Source: Neoechinorhynchus agilis (taxonomy: Eukaryota; Acanthocephala). From it: a stretch of DNA of 64,000 nt. Shown one piece after another: positions 19,791 through 30,777 of the stretch (position 1 is its first letter; each line of letters starts with the position of its first letter). Position numbers and translations under genes: made by a program. The notes beneath the pieces were generated by a model. It was not told the DNA's origin. It ran no database searches and saw only the letters and a program-made list of their open reading frames with translations. The stretch is from assembly GCA_051530055.1 (NCBI GenBank), contig CM121342.1, forward strand, positions 10,788,001 to 10,852,000, in the 5' to 3' direction.

Positions 19791-22331
19791 TTAAAGATAA
19801 TATAAAAGATCATGCAAACGTTGGTGCGGCTCTCTTTTAAAACAGGTTCCTGCCATGTATGCCAGTTTGTGGGCGTATTGGCACATTGCTGGCACTCTGA
19901 TCGCTCCTGACCAATTGAAATACATATGGCACAGTTTATAGGAAAATTGCTGAACCTCGTCCATCGAGAACTTGTTTTTATCTGCCAAGATGTTGAAGTG
20001 ACTCGGCGTGGCTGAACCTTGAGTAACTTGCTGTGGCACAAGATAAAAATCCCTCCATCGTTCCATTGTCAAAATTCTGTCCACAACAAGACCACCATCG
20101 GGATTAGCTATAGGTTTGTTTGAGCTGCCCAATGTAAAGAATCGGGAATTGATTCGCTTCTTAACCACAATGTACGTGAGCTTTGGTCTCGGTGCTTCGT
20201 CTTCATTTGATCCAACGACCATACTCATCGCCATGAGGATTTGTTGACACTCACTCATCCCAATGTAACCGAGCTGGCCGTCACCAATTCCGTCGCGGTA
20301 AACAACAATGGATGTTGGAACTCTGTTGCCATTGTGATTTTTGTACCGGTTAATCGCTTCCGCTAAGCACATCGTCAGACAAGTCACCAATTCTTGTCCC
20401 GGAGATTGAGTGAAACATCGAGAGTAACATTTTGAAAAAGTCGAATTTAAAGAACAAACTACGGCTGAAATTGAAGTCATTTTGGAATGATAGCAGTCGA
20501 TACCAATCACCATCGCGTCTCTAAATGACTCTCCGAATCCACCAGATACAGACCACGGTTCACTTCCTGTTTTACATCCGATCTGAATTCCAATCTTTGC
20601 CATGATTGGCATTTTGCACGCCAGGAAGTTCTTCTCTTTGATGAATTGACTAGGAACTCCGTATCCCATCGATAAACAACCCTTCATAGTTGTATAAAAG
20701 CCGGTGCTGCAGTAGTTGCTCATCAAAATAACAACCATTTCGGCTCTATCAACGTCATTTTCTTCTAAGACTCGCTGAACAGCAGCGATAACATTCTGTC
20801 CTCTTGTCGGATAAGTTCTCACTCGTGGCTCGTCAGGAAAAATACGAAGAGTCCTCATTACTGAGTTCAGCGATGAGAGGAAATTGTCTACTCGGATACC
20901 TTCCGGTACGAGAATCAACCATCGTTTCAATGGTTCCGGACGGAAAAGCGATTTTTGCCCCATATCACGCCACGTAAACCGAACACATCCACGAGGATCT
21001 CCAGGCTGTGGTTCGTTCAAATATCGTGCTTCAACTATCTCTGGATCTCTTGATATTTTCAAAGGAAAGTGGCGTGAAGTGTCCACCGTGGTCAGTCTTT
21101 GTAATACATTTCTAATGTATTGCATTCTAAATTGAGGAATCGTCTCCCGGCAAACGACTCTCATCATTCTCGATCTTTCAACTGGGCTAACCCGATCCAG
21201 TCCTGCTATTTGACAGAATTCAGGAATAAGATGAATCTCCTTCTTGTTCCCATCTTTGTCCTTTACCCTTGCTGTAAGTAATGGAAGGCGCGGGTTATGT
21301 ATTTGTAGGTGATATCGTTCTCGATAATAATCAATAAAGTTAATTTGCCGATTATCGTCTGCAGTGAATCTGCATGTGGAGTCACAATTAAAATCAACGT
21401 CCGTTATACGATAAAATCGATTGTTGTAAGAAGTCATGACCGAAGATCCAACTACTTCGTCGATAAGATGTTTACGTCCATAATTTGATCCAAGCTCGAG
21501 GCGATTCATTATTGCCGATACCATGTTCTTATTTACTATTTTGTTAATCCTGTCAATACAAAGCATCAAGCGTCCGCCTTTTCGAGGCAAAATCGATGCT
21601 TTTATTCCTGGGAATATCTGGAAACCTTCTATTTCTCTACGTCCATCTGAAGACATGTCAAACATATTCCGCTGGATCGTCTTGAAACCGACTTCGTTCA
21701 ATCGTCCTCGAAGGATGAGACCGAGTATTGCAATAAACGGCTCAGTTCCAGGTACCGTTTCGCCAGTTGCCTCAAGCTTTACTTTGTATTTTACATTTCG
21801 AAACTGAATGTCCGAATATTCAAGGATTTCAGGTTTATGAGCCAAGTGGATTGATTGACCGGTAAAACTAAAGACTTGGTTATTCCAGTTTGTTCTTGAT
21901 ACAATCTTAAGAACCTTGCTTTTGACCATCTTTGATTCACATGGTGGTTCGATCTCAACAGCGAAATTAAAAATCTTGTAATGCGGAACGCTGTCAACTT
22001 TAAAGTAGTTGCTTACAACCCGCGTCTTTGATCCACTTGTTCCATAATCTTGGATCCGCTCATCGTCTACAACAGATAAGACTTCATTGATCTCAGATGC
22101 CAATATTAGTCGCTGTCTTCGGTTGTGCCCGCCATTCCCAGTTGATTGTAGGGGTTGGTTTCCTTCGTCGGACCGTTCATTTAAATTTATTCTCGCAAAG
22201 TCAATATCTCGAGCTGACCTTACATTGTTTCTCCTTGGACCAAAACCACTGGGCCTTCTCTCACGCCCTCGTCTATTGTTTGGACGTTCGCTAGGAGGTC
22301 CTCTATAACAGTTACGTCCACGATATGCCAT
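19791..22331 (-). CDS. piwi: PIWI-clade Argonaute, copy 1
   Basis: PIWI proteins bind piRNAs and slice or silence transposon transcripts, mostly in germ cells. This is one uninterrupted frame of 846 residues on the minus strand, a normal length. The N-terminus is Arg/Gly-rich (MAYRGRNCYRG, RRGRERRPSGFG), as in Piwi proteins that bind Tudor domains through methylated arginines. A PAZ domain covers roughly 270-390. The PIWI domain shows the clade signature YRDGIGDGQL and a C-terminus ending LLYYL. The slicer tetrad looks complete: Asp about 612 (VIGIDCYH), Glu about 647 (GQEL), Asp about 680 (YRDG) and His about 778 (TPSHFN). A reverse-strand AATAAA is at 19754-19759. The lack of introns contrasts with every multi-exon neighbour and suggests an ancestral retrocopy. 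It differs from copy 2 at only two residues that I can see. Confidence 0.95.
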   Translation of the reverse strand: MAYRGRNCYRGPPSERPNNRRGRERRPSGFGPRRNNVRSARDIDFARINLNERSDEGNQPLQSTGNGGHNRRQRLILASEINEVLSVVDDERIQDYGTSGSKTRVVSNYFKVDSVPHYKIFNFAVEIEPPCESKMVKSKVLKIVSRTNWNNQVFSFTGQSIHLAHKPEILEYSDIQFRNVKYKVKLEATGETVPGTEPFIAILGLILRGRLNEVGFKTIQRNMFDMSSDGRREIEGFQIFPGIKASILPRKGGRLMLCIDRINKIVNKNMVSAIMNRLELGSNYGRKHLIDEVVGSSVMTSYNNRFYRITDVDFNCDSTCRFTADDNRQINFIDYYRERYHLQIHNPRLPLLTARVKDKDGNKKEIHLIPEFCQIAGLDRVSPVERSRMMRVVCRETIPQFRMQYIRNVLQRLTTVDTSRHFPLKISRDPEIVEARYLNEPQPGDPRGCVRFTWRDMGQKSLFRPEPLKRWLILVPEGIRVDNFLSSLNSVMRTLRIFPDEPRVRTYPTRGQNVIAAVQRVLEENDVDRAEMVVILMSNYCSTGFYTTMKGCLSMGYGVPSQFIKEKNFLACKMPIMAKIGIQIGCKTGSEPWSVSGGFGESFRDAMVIGIDCYHSKMTSISAVVCSLNSTFSKCYSRCFTQSPGQELVTCLTMCLAEAINRYKNHNGNRVPTSIVVYRDGIGDGQLGYIGMSECQQILMAMSMVVGSNEDEAPRPKLTYIVVKKRINSRFFTLGSSNKPIANPDGGLVVDRILTMERWRDFYLVPQQVTQGSATPSHFNILADKNKFSMDEVQQFSYKLCHMYFNWSGAIRVPAMCQYAHKLAYMAGTCFKREPHQRLHDLLYYL

Positions 22332-22550
22332 CTAAAAGTTTAACAAGAAATGAGAAACTCTTTTAGTCATTAATTTTCCGGCTCATTTCGAAATATAACT
22401 GTAACATTTCCGGTGTGGACGTTCAAAAACCAAATAAAATAATCTATTGGTCTCAATTGTAGTGATTATTCAAGTTTCCGCTTCGATTAAAAGGTACAAA
22501 TGTTAAATTGCCACTTCAAAAATATTTCTTAATCGTAGGTGAAAAACTAA

Positions 22551-24090
22551 TAAAGTTTACACTTTTGATGAACATAATCCCGAGCAAAACCCAATTTATT
22601 TATTTGAGATATTTCGAAATAGGTAAGCTCGCCTCATCAGCCATCTAAAAATATCTTGAAGCTTGGCACCAACTTTATAGAAATAATCTAATGTAAAAGG
22701 TTCCTCGGAGGTATTATAGTGTTGCTGAGATGATTCCTACTCTCCGGACAATAAAGATATTGATTTATTGGGAACCAGGTGTACCATGGGCCCCACCTCA
22801 ATGGTCAACTCACAGACCCATGAAATACAAAATATTCTCAGCCATAACTTTAATGACCATGATATATAGGATCTGCTCGACCACTCTAAGCAGGGAAACT
22901 GAACTCAAAAAAGTAACTGACGTACTAAGCAGGAGAGGTTTTCCTGAATTGGTCTTAAAATTGGCAAGGAGACGAGCACGTGGTATCGCTTCTAACATTG
23001 TAACCAGACTAGGATCCGAAAACCGCATATTTCTGGGGATCAGATTTGTGGATGACACAACCCTGCATATACTCGAACGAGATTTGAAGCATATCGATCC
23101 AAACGTCGTACTCTACGCTAAGAAGGAAGGAAACCTGGACGGACTTTTCAAGAACAAACTGGAACACCCTATAGAGCAAGGAGTCTATCGAATACCATGC
23201 AAGGACTGCAAGGCTTCGTATATCGGCCAAACCAAACAAGGGTTGCTAATACGGATTGCTCAACACAAATATGCGTGCAAACGATTTGACCATTCATCGG
23301 CAATCGCTAATCACACGGAGAGGATGTAGCACAGGATAGCCTTTGATGAAGCCAGCTTTATCTCCTCCCAACCTGTCCTACTAAGACGTCTTATAATGGA
23401 AGCAATGGTGATTGCTTCGACGAAAAATACGATCGAGGGCAATAAGTCGAACTTTAGTTTGAAACTACCTCCATTGCACAATCTCAGGGGCTTCAGAGGA
23501 CCAAAACAGCAGTCCAGAAACACGGGTCTGGCACTCCCGGGATTTCTAGCTACAGCATCCACTACGAATCAAGGGCGAAAAAAATGCGATGAAGTAACCA
23601 AACGATTTTTAATTTTTGAAGTTGGATTAATGCTTGAGAATGATGGATTTGCCCAGCGAAATATCGCAAAAAATCAATATCTTTATTGTCCGGAGAGTAG
23701 GAATCACCTCAACAACTTTATAGAAATAGAGCAAAATTTAAAAATACGACTTGTTTTGGAGGCCTTGCACATCGCTGTGTCCAACACAATGGAAGGAAAT
23801 AAAGCTAATTTTAGCTTGAAACTTCCAGCCAGCGACGTGTTAAAAATCAATACTGAAATCAGGAAAAAAACTTAGTATAGCGCATGGGGTTCGAGTGGAT
23901 AATTTGCCCGAACTACGGGTTTGGCGATTCCACGCACTCGAGCATAAAACCTTAATGTGTAAAACGCATTTTTAGATGAATGATGAGGCGATGTTACTTC
24001 GTTCGAAATATTTCCAACAAATCAAAATCAATGTCCGGGATTGTGTTCACCAAAAAAATACAGCGATTAGTCCGAAGAATTTTCTATAGA
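22551..24090 (+). mobile_element. Penelope-like element fragment inserted in PIWI block copy 1
   Basis: An open region at 22730-23329 encodes the end of a reverse transcriptase (YRICSTTLSRETELKKVTD, RRGFPELVLK), then a linker and a GIY-YIG endonuclease start (GVYRIPCKDCKASYIGQT, RIAQHKYAC). That is the canonical RT then GIY-YIG order of Penelope-like elements. Further pieces to 23875 continue the C-terminal part and repeat its end (EGNKSNFSLKLP and EGNKANFSLKLP). The homologous site in the other duplicate at about 33537 is empty, which defines the insert ends to within a few bases. It is 5'-truncated and broken. Confidence 0.75.
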
Positions 24091-24852
24091 TAATCCATTT
24101 TATCTGCTTTAGAAATAGCGAGGACTGAAGATATTGTACAGAAGCTTTTAAGAGTATTCTATTACAACGGACGGCAAAAGTGAGATTTGATTAAAACTTT
24201 TATCGTGATATCCTCCTAAGAATGAATTATTGGACGGATGCATAGATACCGACGGCAATGGAAGGAAATCCAGCACAAAAAAGATTTTAAGATTAATCTA
24301 CATTTCATCTTTTAGGCGTTATTCATCGCAGCGTTATTTAGAAGAGAATTTTCATTGACCGCAATCTAAATTATTGTATGCGATTTACGAAGTTATTCTT
24401 GTACGAAAAGCGCTTGAGGAATGTAAATCCTAACGCGTAAAAGATTCAAACAGGAACATAAAAACCTTTTTTTAAGGACGTATAGAATCCGCTTTTAGAA
24501 TCCAAAATGTATTGCCTTACAAAAAAGGTGATCTGATAAATCTGGAGCAATTTTCTTGCAAAGCTACCTATAAATATTTCCGAGAATGGGTATTGCGCTT
24601 TTGGGAATATTGATTGTTGTCGGTGTTACCTCAAGAATGCATAATAATTTGGGCCGAAAAAAGATTATTGCGGACGAGATGAAAGGTTGATCGACTACCT
24701 TCATATGGATTATTATTGTTGCATTTATCGGCTTAACGAATGCTCAAGACAAAAGTTACTTTGTTTCGAAATTACGTCAACTTTCTTGGCTTTGTGTATC
24801 TTGTTGATTAAGAAGCGATGGATTGATTAGACTGCTAAAAATAATATTTGAC

Positions 24853-25308
24853 AATCCTTACTGTCTCGTTGGAGAAAAGGGAACCCACAGAAGCGATTGG
24901 GATAGTGGTGAGCCAAGTACCCGATTCTCTTGTAGAGACTGCCGTCAATCGAGTTCGGTTCACTAGGTCACGAGAATCGGACATTAAGGAGTTATGAATT
25001 CTCGCTACCAGGGATGAGTCCCAAGCTGATTGTTTGCAACCATTGACGGGTAGTTGTTCGTTGCCCGAATCTCCACACCAAAGATTAAGCGCCTCTACGA
25101 AATCTTCATCCAAAGTGTAATTCTCGCCAAGAACGGATTTAGCTATTTTGCGGCTTGCTTCATACAATCCCAAATGAGCTGGCAGAGAAATATCGGCTGC
25201 TTTTCGGATACCCAAACCGCCGAAGGACACAGGCAAGGACGCTTGACGCCAGGCTGCGTCGGACCCCATGGAGGTGTGAAAATGTTTTATAAAACCCCAT
25301 AAAATCAC
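24853..25308 (-). mobile_element. LINE fragment (reverse-transcriptase thumb region)
   Basis: The minus-strand frame ending near 24835 reads DAAWRQASLPVSFGGLGIRK, AADISLPAHLGLYEASR and LTAVSTRESGTWLTTIP. The W-x-QASLPV-x-GGLGIR motif is typical of the C-terminal RT region of a non-LTR retrotransposon family, probably the same one whose later PFGVET segment survives at 15072 and 34940. It sits in the spacer between blocks A and B of duplication copy 1; copy 2 has other sequence here. Confidence 0.65.
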
Positions 25309-25831
25309 ATATTAAATTAAAAAATCATAAATTAGAGATTTTTTGAGATCAAGAAGCGGATATGAGTCCTAAAAAAGCTACGTAATCATCCGAAAGGATG
25401 GACACCGTCTGGATAAAGGTAAAACTATTGTCGTCCACGGTTAACCCTAAGAGTTGCTTTTGACCCCCTAAATACAAGCAACTTTTGACTTAGAATAGAA
25501 GTGTCGCATATTTCGAATTTTTCGCCGATTCCTTTTGTTGTATAACCGAAAACGTGGTTTTATTTAGCTAACGGAACCGCGAAAACGTTTCATGGTACAA
25601 CGAACGATAACGGTTAGTAATCGATAATATAATTACATTTATGATGTAGTCGAAACTAATCGATATCACACCTTTTATTAATAAAATTCGAATTGCTTCG
25701 ATCTTAAACTTGTTCACTCTTTTAAAAATCGCGATTATTTGATTTTGCTATGAATAGAGATCCATGGTCGTTTGGGCAAACCGTTTTTATTCATTTTAAT
25801 AAAAACATTGGAACAACGTAGTTGCGATCGC
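25309..25831. other. Spacer between duplication blocks, copy 1
   Basis: AT-rich, no coding signal, no counterpart in copy 2. Confidence 0.4.
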
Positions 25832-27471
25832 AAATCATTGTTCGTCCTTTTCAATCGGATTTATAGCTCAGTTAAATCTCGGATCTATACCATCCAACAT
25901 TATTTTGAGCTTTGGATCTCACGAAAACTTTCAATTTTCGCCATTATGCCTTGTAGCTATTTTTGGAAATCAATAGTAAATTTGTTGAGAGGCAAGTGAA
26001 ATTTAGTAAATTCAGATAGTAGGACAATTGTATAATTTAAAATGATTGGATTACTATTGTTTTATAGTGCCTTGGGTTGGTCATTGGTTGATCGGAAGGC
26101 CAGAGAGCTTGCTATTTAAAAAAATTGGCAGAAATCTTCGTTTTATTTCAAAAATGAGGTAGAAAAACTTAGTGTCATAAGTAAGGGAAATCTTTCTCTT
26201 TTCGAGAATGTATTTTCCATAACTACAATTCAGATTCACTCGATTCCGCCGCTAGTTTATCGGCGACTAATCTGTCATAAAACATTAATTTCTTATCCTT
26301 GAGAGATTCCACTTCAGCTTCCTTGTTAAGCACCTTCGAAATGAGTACCTTGGTTTCCATTCGGATCTTGAACATCGATTCCATGATTCATTGTCCGATT
26401 GACTTATCGGAATTTCCAAGATCGTTAAAGTTTTGCTCATTATACTTCATGGTTGATCGGACTCTAGAAACACTTTAAAGAATAGTGGTCGGCATTTGTT
26501 TCTCAAATGTTTAGAGATTGATTTTCACAAAAAATCTCATTTTTTTTCTCCTAAAATTCTAATGAGATTTCGTTTAACCCGAATGCGCTCAAAATTTCCA
26601 ATCAAACTTTAAAGCTAATTTAATAAGTTGAAACTCAGTCTAAATCTACGCTATTTATCTAGAGAACCTTTTAGCAACAGCAGCTTAAACGGCATTCGTC
26701 TTTGCAACAAGGTTCGCAGCAGCATTCGTCCTTGCAGCAGCACACAGAGCACGGATTCGGCGGACATTGGTATCCGTATTGCTCGGCACACATCAATGGT
26801 CTTTCCGGGCAAGGGAACGGAGTCGCTGGAACGTACTCAATACTGCATGGAAGCACAGGAATTGGTCTCGGGCATGGTCTTGCCACTGGGCACGGTCTTC
26901 TCACTACGATTTTCCTTGGTGGCTTTGGTTTCACATATCCACATGGAATTGGGATTGGACAAGTCTGACTGGGAATCTCGATAACGCAACATTTGCTGTA
27001 TTTTCTCTCTGGAGCGCATTCGAACGGAGGAGCCGGACATGGGCAAAGGCAGCAGGTATCCACCGGACACGGACATGGCTCACATGGACATTCCGGTGGG
27101 CATTCCATTGGACATTCGCATGGATCGAAGCAACAAGACGTGGCTAATTTTCCGGATTTCGAACGAGCCGATGTTAAAGCAACAATTGCCAAGTAAAGAA
27201 TAACTTGTAAAGGAGCCATCACTGAGAAATATACCCTTCGGAATATGAACAGCGAGGTCTTATTCACTCAAGAAAGAGCGCAAACGAATACTAATAAAAA
27301 AGAATTATATAATCGCTTGTGTATCGAATCTCGTTTGTTTCGGTATCGTTAAACGCGGCACAAGTAAAGATTTGATGTCATCAATAACAAAAAAAGCTCA
27401 TTTGAATCATTCCAAGTTTGTTACTTGCGTGGTTGCGAACACTATTTTGGATCCTGTTTAAGAAATGGCTT
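25832..27471. repeat. Segmental duplication, block B, copy 1 (contains Cys-rich gene)
   Basis: Homologous to 35595-37182, same orientation, offset about 9.76 kb. Identity is very high, apart from about 34 bp present near 26150-26185 only in this copy. The right ends diverge just after ACACTATTTTGG. Confidence 0.9.
26671..27219 (-). CDS. Secreted cysteine/proline-rich protein, copy 1
   Basis: Minus-strand frame of 182 residues from the ATG at 27219, chosen because it opens directly with a signal peptide (MAPLQVILYLAIVALTSARS). The mature part is dominated by Cys and Pro in short runs (CPMECPPECPCEPCPCP, CCLCPCPAPPFECAP) with a central Lys/Arg/Val segment (KPKPPRKIVVRRP), and ends in a Cys-rich tail with CCKDECCCEPCC. 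A TTTCTCAG acceptor-like string lies just before the start. Such compositions occur in structural, cuticle or eggshell-type proteins and in male-specific Cys-rich proteins; no family can be named. The antisense frames at the same place are composition artefacts. Copy 2 differs by at least one residue (DPCECP versus DPRECP). Confidence 0.7.
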   Translation of the reverse strand: MAPLQVILYLAIVALTSARSKSGKLATSCCFDPCECPMECPPECPCEPCPCPVDTCCLCPCPAPPFECAPERKYSKCCVIEIPSQTCPIPIPCGYVKPKPPRKIVVRRPCPVARPCPRPIPVLPCSIEYVPATPFPCPERPLMCAEQYGYQCPPNPCSVCCCKDECCCEPCCKDECRLSCCC

Positions 27472-28714
27472 GATTGCTGTACAATAAATCGCTTCACTAG
27501 GGTCCTTAAAGTTTGATTTGTTATCGCCGGTTTCAGAGCTAAGATAATTAAAAAAATTCAGAGTTCAATTCAGCAACAATTTCACGATTTAATCAAATCG
27601 TATTTATTACTAAACCTAAAGTGCAGTTCGGTACAAAATTACATATTTCGTTACCAAGGAGGCAAGGAAACTCTTTGTAATGCAAAGTGTTTTTTACAGC
27701 GTATAATTTGCCTTGTCCTTCACAAACATCAACAATATATTTAAGAGCATTTTCGGTCGAAAAGATTATCGGTTCATTTTTTTAAATTTTTCAATAATCG
27801 CTGTACATAAAATAGTTAAAAAATTAAAGATTATGTGAGTCTCTCAACCCTATTGAATACTATTAGAGTTATCCTACAATTTACCGTCGGTTAAATTATA
27901 ATATTAATCACAAATTTTATTGTTCAAATTATAGAAACCATGTAATTGAGTAGTTTTGAAAAAGGAGCAGAGGTACAGGAAGGATGAAATGAATTGGGAT
28001 TGCGAGTAATCAAATGTAGTAAAAATTGTGGTAGACGAGTTGTGAGGCATTTTGATTGTTTTGATGAAAATCTTATAAAGGCATTCCTTGAGTGGGGGAA
28101 AATCACCGGTGCAAGTTTTAGAGGCCTTTCCATGAAACGTTTCAAGGCGACGGATTTGTGATTTGGACAAGTTGCAAAGGACGGGATAGCCGTAGGTGGG
28201 GGAGGGTAAAATAAAGCTGCATTAAAATTTGGAGAGATCGGGACTGTCGGGGTTTCGCAGAGAATCTATGGGCGATAAAGAGTACTGCAGTGATTGTCTG
28301 CACATAACAGTTGTTGGGGGAAGCAAAAGCAGAATACAAATCGGGGAAAATGGAGTTAAGTGATACGAAGAATTATGGTGTGGATCAGCGGCGAAAGGAT
28401 CTGTAACAGGGTATTCAGGAATACCGGTGATAAAAATGATGTGATTTATGTCCTCGACGAAGAAGTGCATGATACGATGGGCCGAATATAGAGCAACGAG
28501 GGATGATGGCTGGGTGGAGAAGGCGTATCATTACCGAGATGAATAGCAGGGTTTATTAATTGTGATGGTATCGAGGTCGACCTCATATCATGCTTCTTCG
28601 ACTTTTTATTCAACCGTAGTTTTCTTAGTAGTTACCGTAGGTGAACCGCTTTCGCTTTGCTGAGACCGAGATTACCATCTCATCACTACTAAGGACGTTG
28701 ATCCTTTAGTTAAA
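27472..28714. other. Intergenic, repeat-bearing
   Basis: AT-rich to about 27900, then the repeat at 27981-28245, then about 470 bp with minus-strand open stretches that may be the upstream part of the same retroelement. No host gene seen. Confidence 0.4.
27981..28245 (-). mobile_element. LINE-like dispersed repeat, copy 1
   Basis: About 260 bp that recurs at 40040-40300 in the same orientation with roughly 96 percent identity. On the minus strand it can be read YGYPVLCNLSKSQIRRLETF, resembling the post-RT segment of jockey/CR1-type LINEs in which a YG-x-PVW..L-x-Q-RRLE-x-FQ pattern is usual. The match is short, so the class is tentative. Confidence 0.5.
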
Positions 28715-29821
28715 ATGGAATTTTCTAGAATCCTAAACATTGTGAGGCATCTTAGTCCAATGTTTAGACGCTGTAACGAGAAGATGGCATATCTCACATT
28801 GTGTTGCGAATTACAAGCTTTGCTGTCTAGGGATTCCGCACCTCAAGTCACCTGTCCTCCCCCTAACGGACAGTCTGGTCTAACGGGTAATATATGCCGT
28901 TTTTGTGTGTAGCAGCCCTTCGAAATCATATGGATACGGATGTCGGTTTTCGAATTGTTTCAATCAATGGCTGCTAATTCGATTAGTTGGAGTGAGGGTG
29001 CTGTAGTTCACGATCTTCTCTTTGCCGGAAATGTTGCTTCTTTGATGGAGAAATGGTTTCCAGATCCTGTCGAGCAACATTTCAAGTTATCATGTTTCGT
29101 TGAGGAGATCTATGCCAAAAATTCTGGTGGTGAGGTGAATTACTTCCCCCTACTCAACTCTTTTGTTTAACAACCTGATAAGGAAGTGATTCTAATAACG
29201 GTTATTTTGGACGAGAGTGCTAAGGTCGTTCAAAGATTTGCTTATTAACAATCCAATAGCGCAGGATATGACGACTTAGTTCTATCGATTCAAAACGGAC
29301 CTCCTACAGATGAACCTACAGATCAAATGCCGTTTCAGGAGGAAATGTTTTCGTATATAACGGCGAAGACTAACTCGCTGGAACAACAAATGATTGGGAG
29401 GTTGAGTGTTCCTTTCTCCTCTGGTGTACAGTTCAGATGGACTTATGATGCAGGCACCTATTTCTTTCCTTTGATCCAGCTTGGTTGAAAATCGTCTTGT
29501 CTGGATATGTCTTTCATCGAGAATGTAATTTCCATCGATTGGAAGAAGCACCGCTTTTCGAATGACGGTTCGCAGGATTTGTTTGCCAGCCTTATGAGAT
29601 TTAAGGAAAAACATGACTTTGCATCTGAATTTCCCCTCAAACGTCAGTTTATCGGCATCATCGATTTCTGGAGAAAGCTTAGAGACCCAGAAGGTTTAGT
29701 AATAACTCGAATCATTGAATGTGATACCCGAAATATCAAGGGAGCTTTTGATGAATTCTTGAAATTGTTGAAGATAAAGGTTGTCTATGAAGTGGATTTT
29801 AAGGGTTCCAGTGAAATATGA
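28715..29821 (+). other. Cluster of plus-strand open stretches, unrecognised, broken
   Basis: Several open stretches lie in a row on the plus strand, with plausible soluble-protein composition (VRHLSPMFRRCNEKMAYLTL; ELFQSMAANSISWSEGAV; PFQEEMFSYITAKTNSLEQQ; FRSF-type and KFKEKHDF-type helices further on). They do not show the short GT..AG introns of the neighbouring genes and are not intact. It looks like one decayed coding unit. I do not recognise it, and cannot say whether it was a host gene or came with an inserted element. Confidence 0.35.
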
Positions 29822-30291
29822 TATCGAGGAGATACGGTGGATGTCGTACTTAACGGAACGTAACCATGGCCCGAGAAAACGACGATGCAATATATCCCTG
29901 GGTATAATTTGATTTGATCACAAAACAGTGCGACCAACGCTTCTTGGGAACATCGAGAAAATAATTAGCATCACATTAATCGGATTATTTGTTATCAACT
30001 TCCATAGGTTCTAAAGCAACTTCTCTTCGGTCGTCCAAATTATCTAGAAGCTAAAGAATTGATCGGATTGTATTAAGAGCACGAATATGCTCTTTAAGCT
30101 CCAGGCTTACAGGGAGCTTTAAGACATTAGGTGGCCATTTGCCATCCTCAGCCGCAACGATAGATCATGAAAACATTGTCCTGCATCGATAAGAGTCGAA
30201 TACTTAGCAGAGTACCGTTCACTATTTATTAAATGGCCTTTAAGTTTAGTCGACGACGAGAGAGATCGCTCTGCGTCGCCTGTTCAATTCA
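29822..30291. other. Non-coding flank left of duplication copy 2
   Basis: No frame, repeat or signal that I can support. The segmental duplication begins at 30292. Confidence 0.4.
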
Positions 30292-30777
30292 TTTACTCTT
30301 CTGTACAGCAACCTTGAAAAGATTAATCTTCTGAAATACATGCCTTCTTGATTTTTCGAACACATCCTCCGGTTCTATTATTTTCCTCATATACCACATG
30401 ATTGTTCGTTCAAATCTTCCAAAATTCAAATCACTGCCAATGCTAAATAGATAATGACGTTTTATTAGGTTCCCTGAACTGAATCGGCTATTATTGAGTG
30501 GGCTACTTATGCAAACAGCTTTTCAAATACTTGACCGATTAATGGCGATTTTATGCTTTAAGCATTGCTTTATTAGTTTGTCAACGTTATCGCTCTATTT
30601 TACCATCAAGGAGCAAATCAAATAATCGAGCGTAAAAGGAAAATTTTATTTCAAGGTACAAAAAAACCGATTCGTTTAAATTTACCATTTTCGTCTAAGT
30701 CGTGAATTGTTATTGTGACTCAAAACATAAATATAAATCATTTATTAACGACAAATATCCACAACTCTGCAGATTGC

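Larger units (their letters stand above)
19306..24852. repeat. Segmental duplication, block A, copy 1 (contains PIWI copy 1)
   Basis: Homologous to 30292-34612 in the same orientation at an offset of about 10.99 kb. Scanning the two lines by eye shows only scattered single-base changes, well under 1 percent. Two insertions separate the copies: a 1.54-kb Penelope-like piece at 22551-24090 is present only here, and a 287-bp element at 34230 is present only in copy 2. The right border falls after AAAAATAATATTTGACA. Confidence 0.92.

Noticed and set aside
23881-23960. tRNA-like segment with GGGGTTCGAGTGG
   Set aside because: It does not fold as a tRNA. It forms a CTCGAGTGCGTGGAATCG-type hairpin within the Penelope-like insert.
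26702-27196. Plus-strand Gly/His- and Trp-rich frames over both Cys-rich genes
   Set aside because: Antisense shadows of the Cys/Pro codons. The minus-strand frame has a signal peptide and the others do not.
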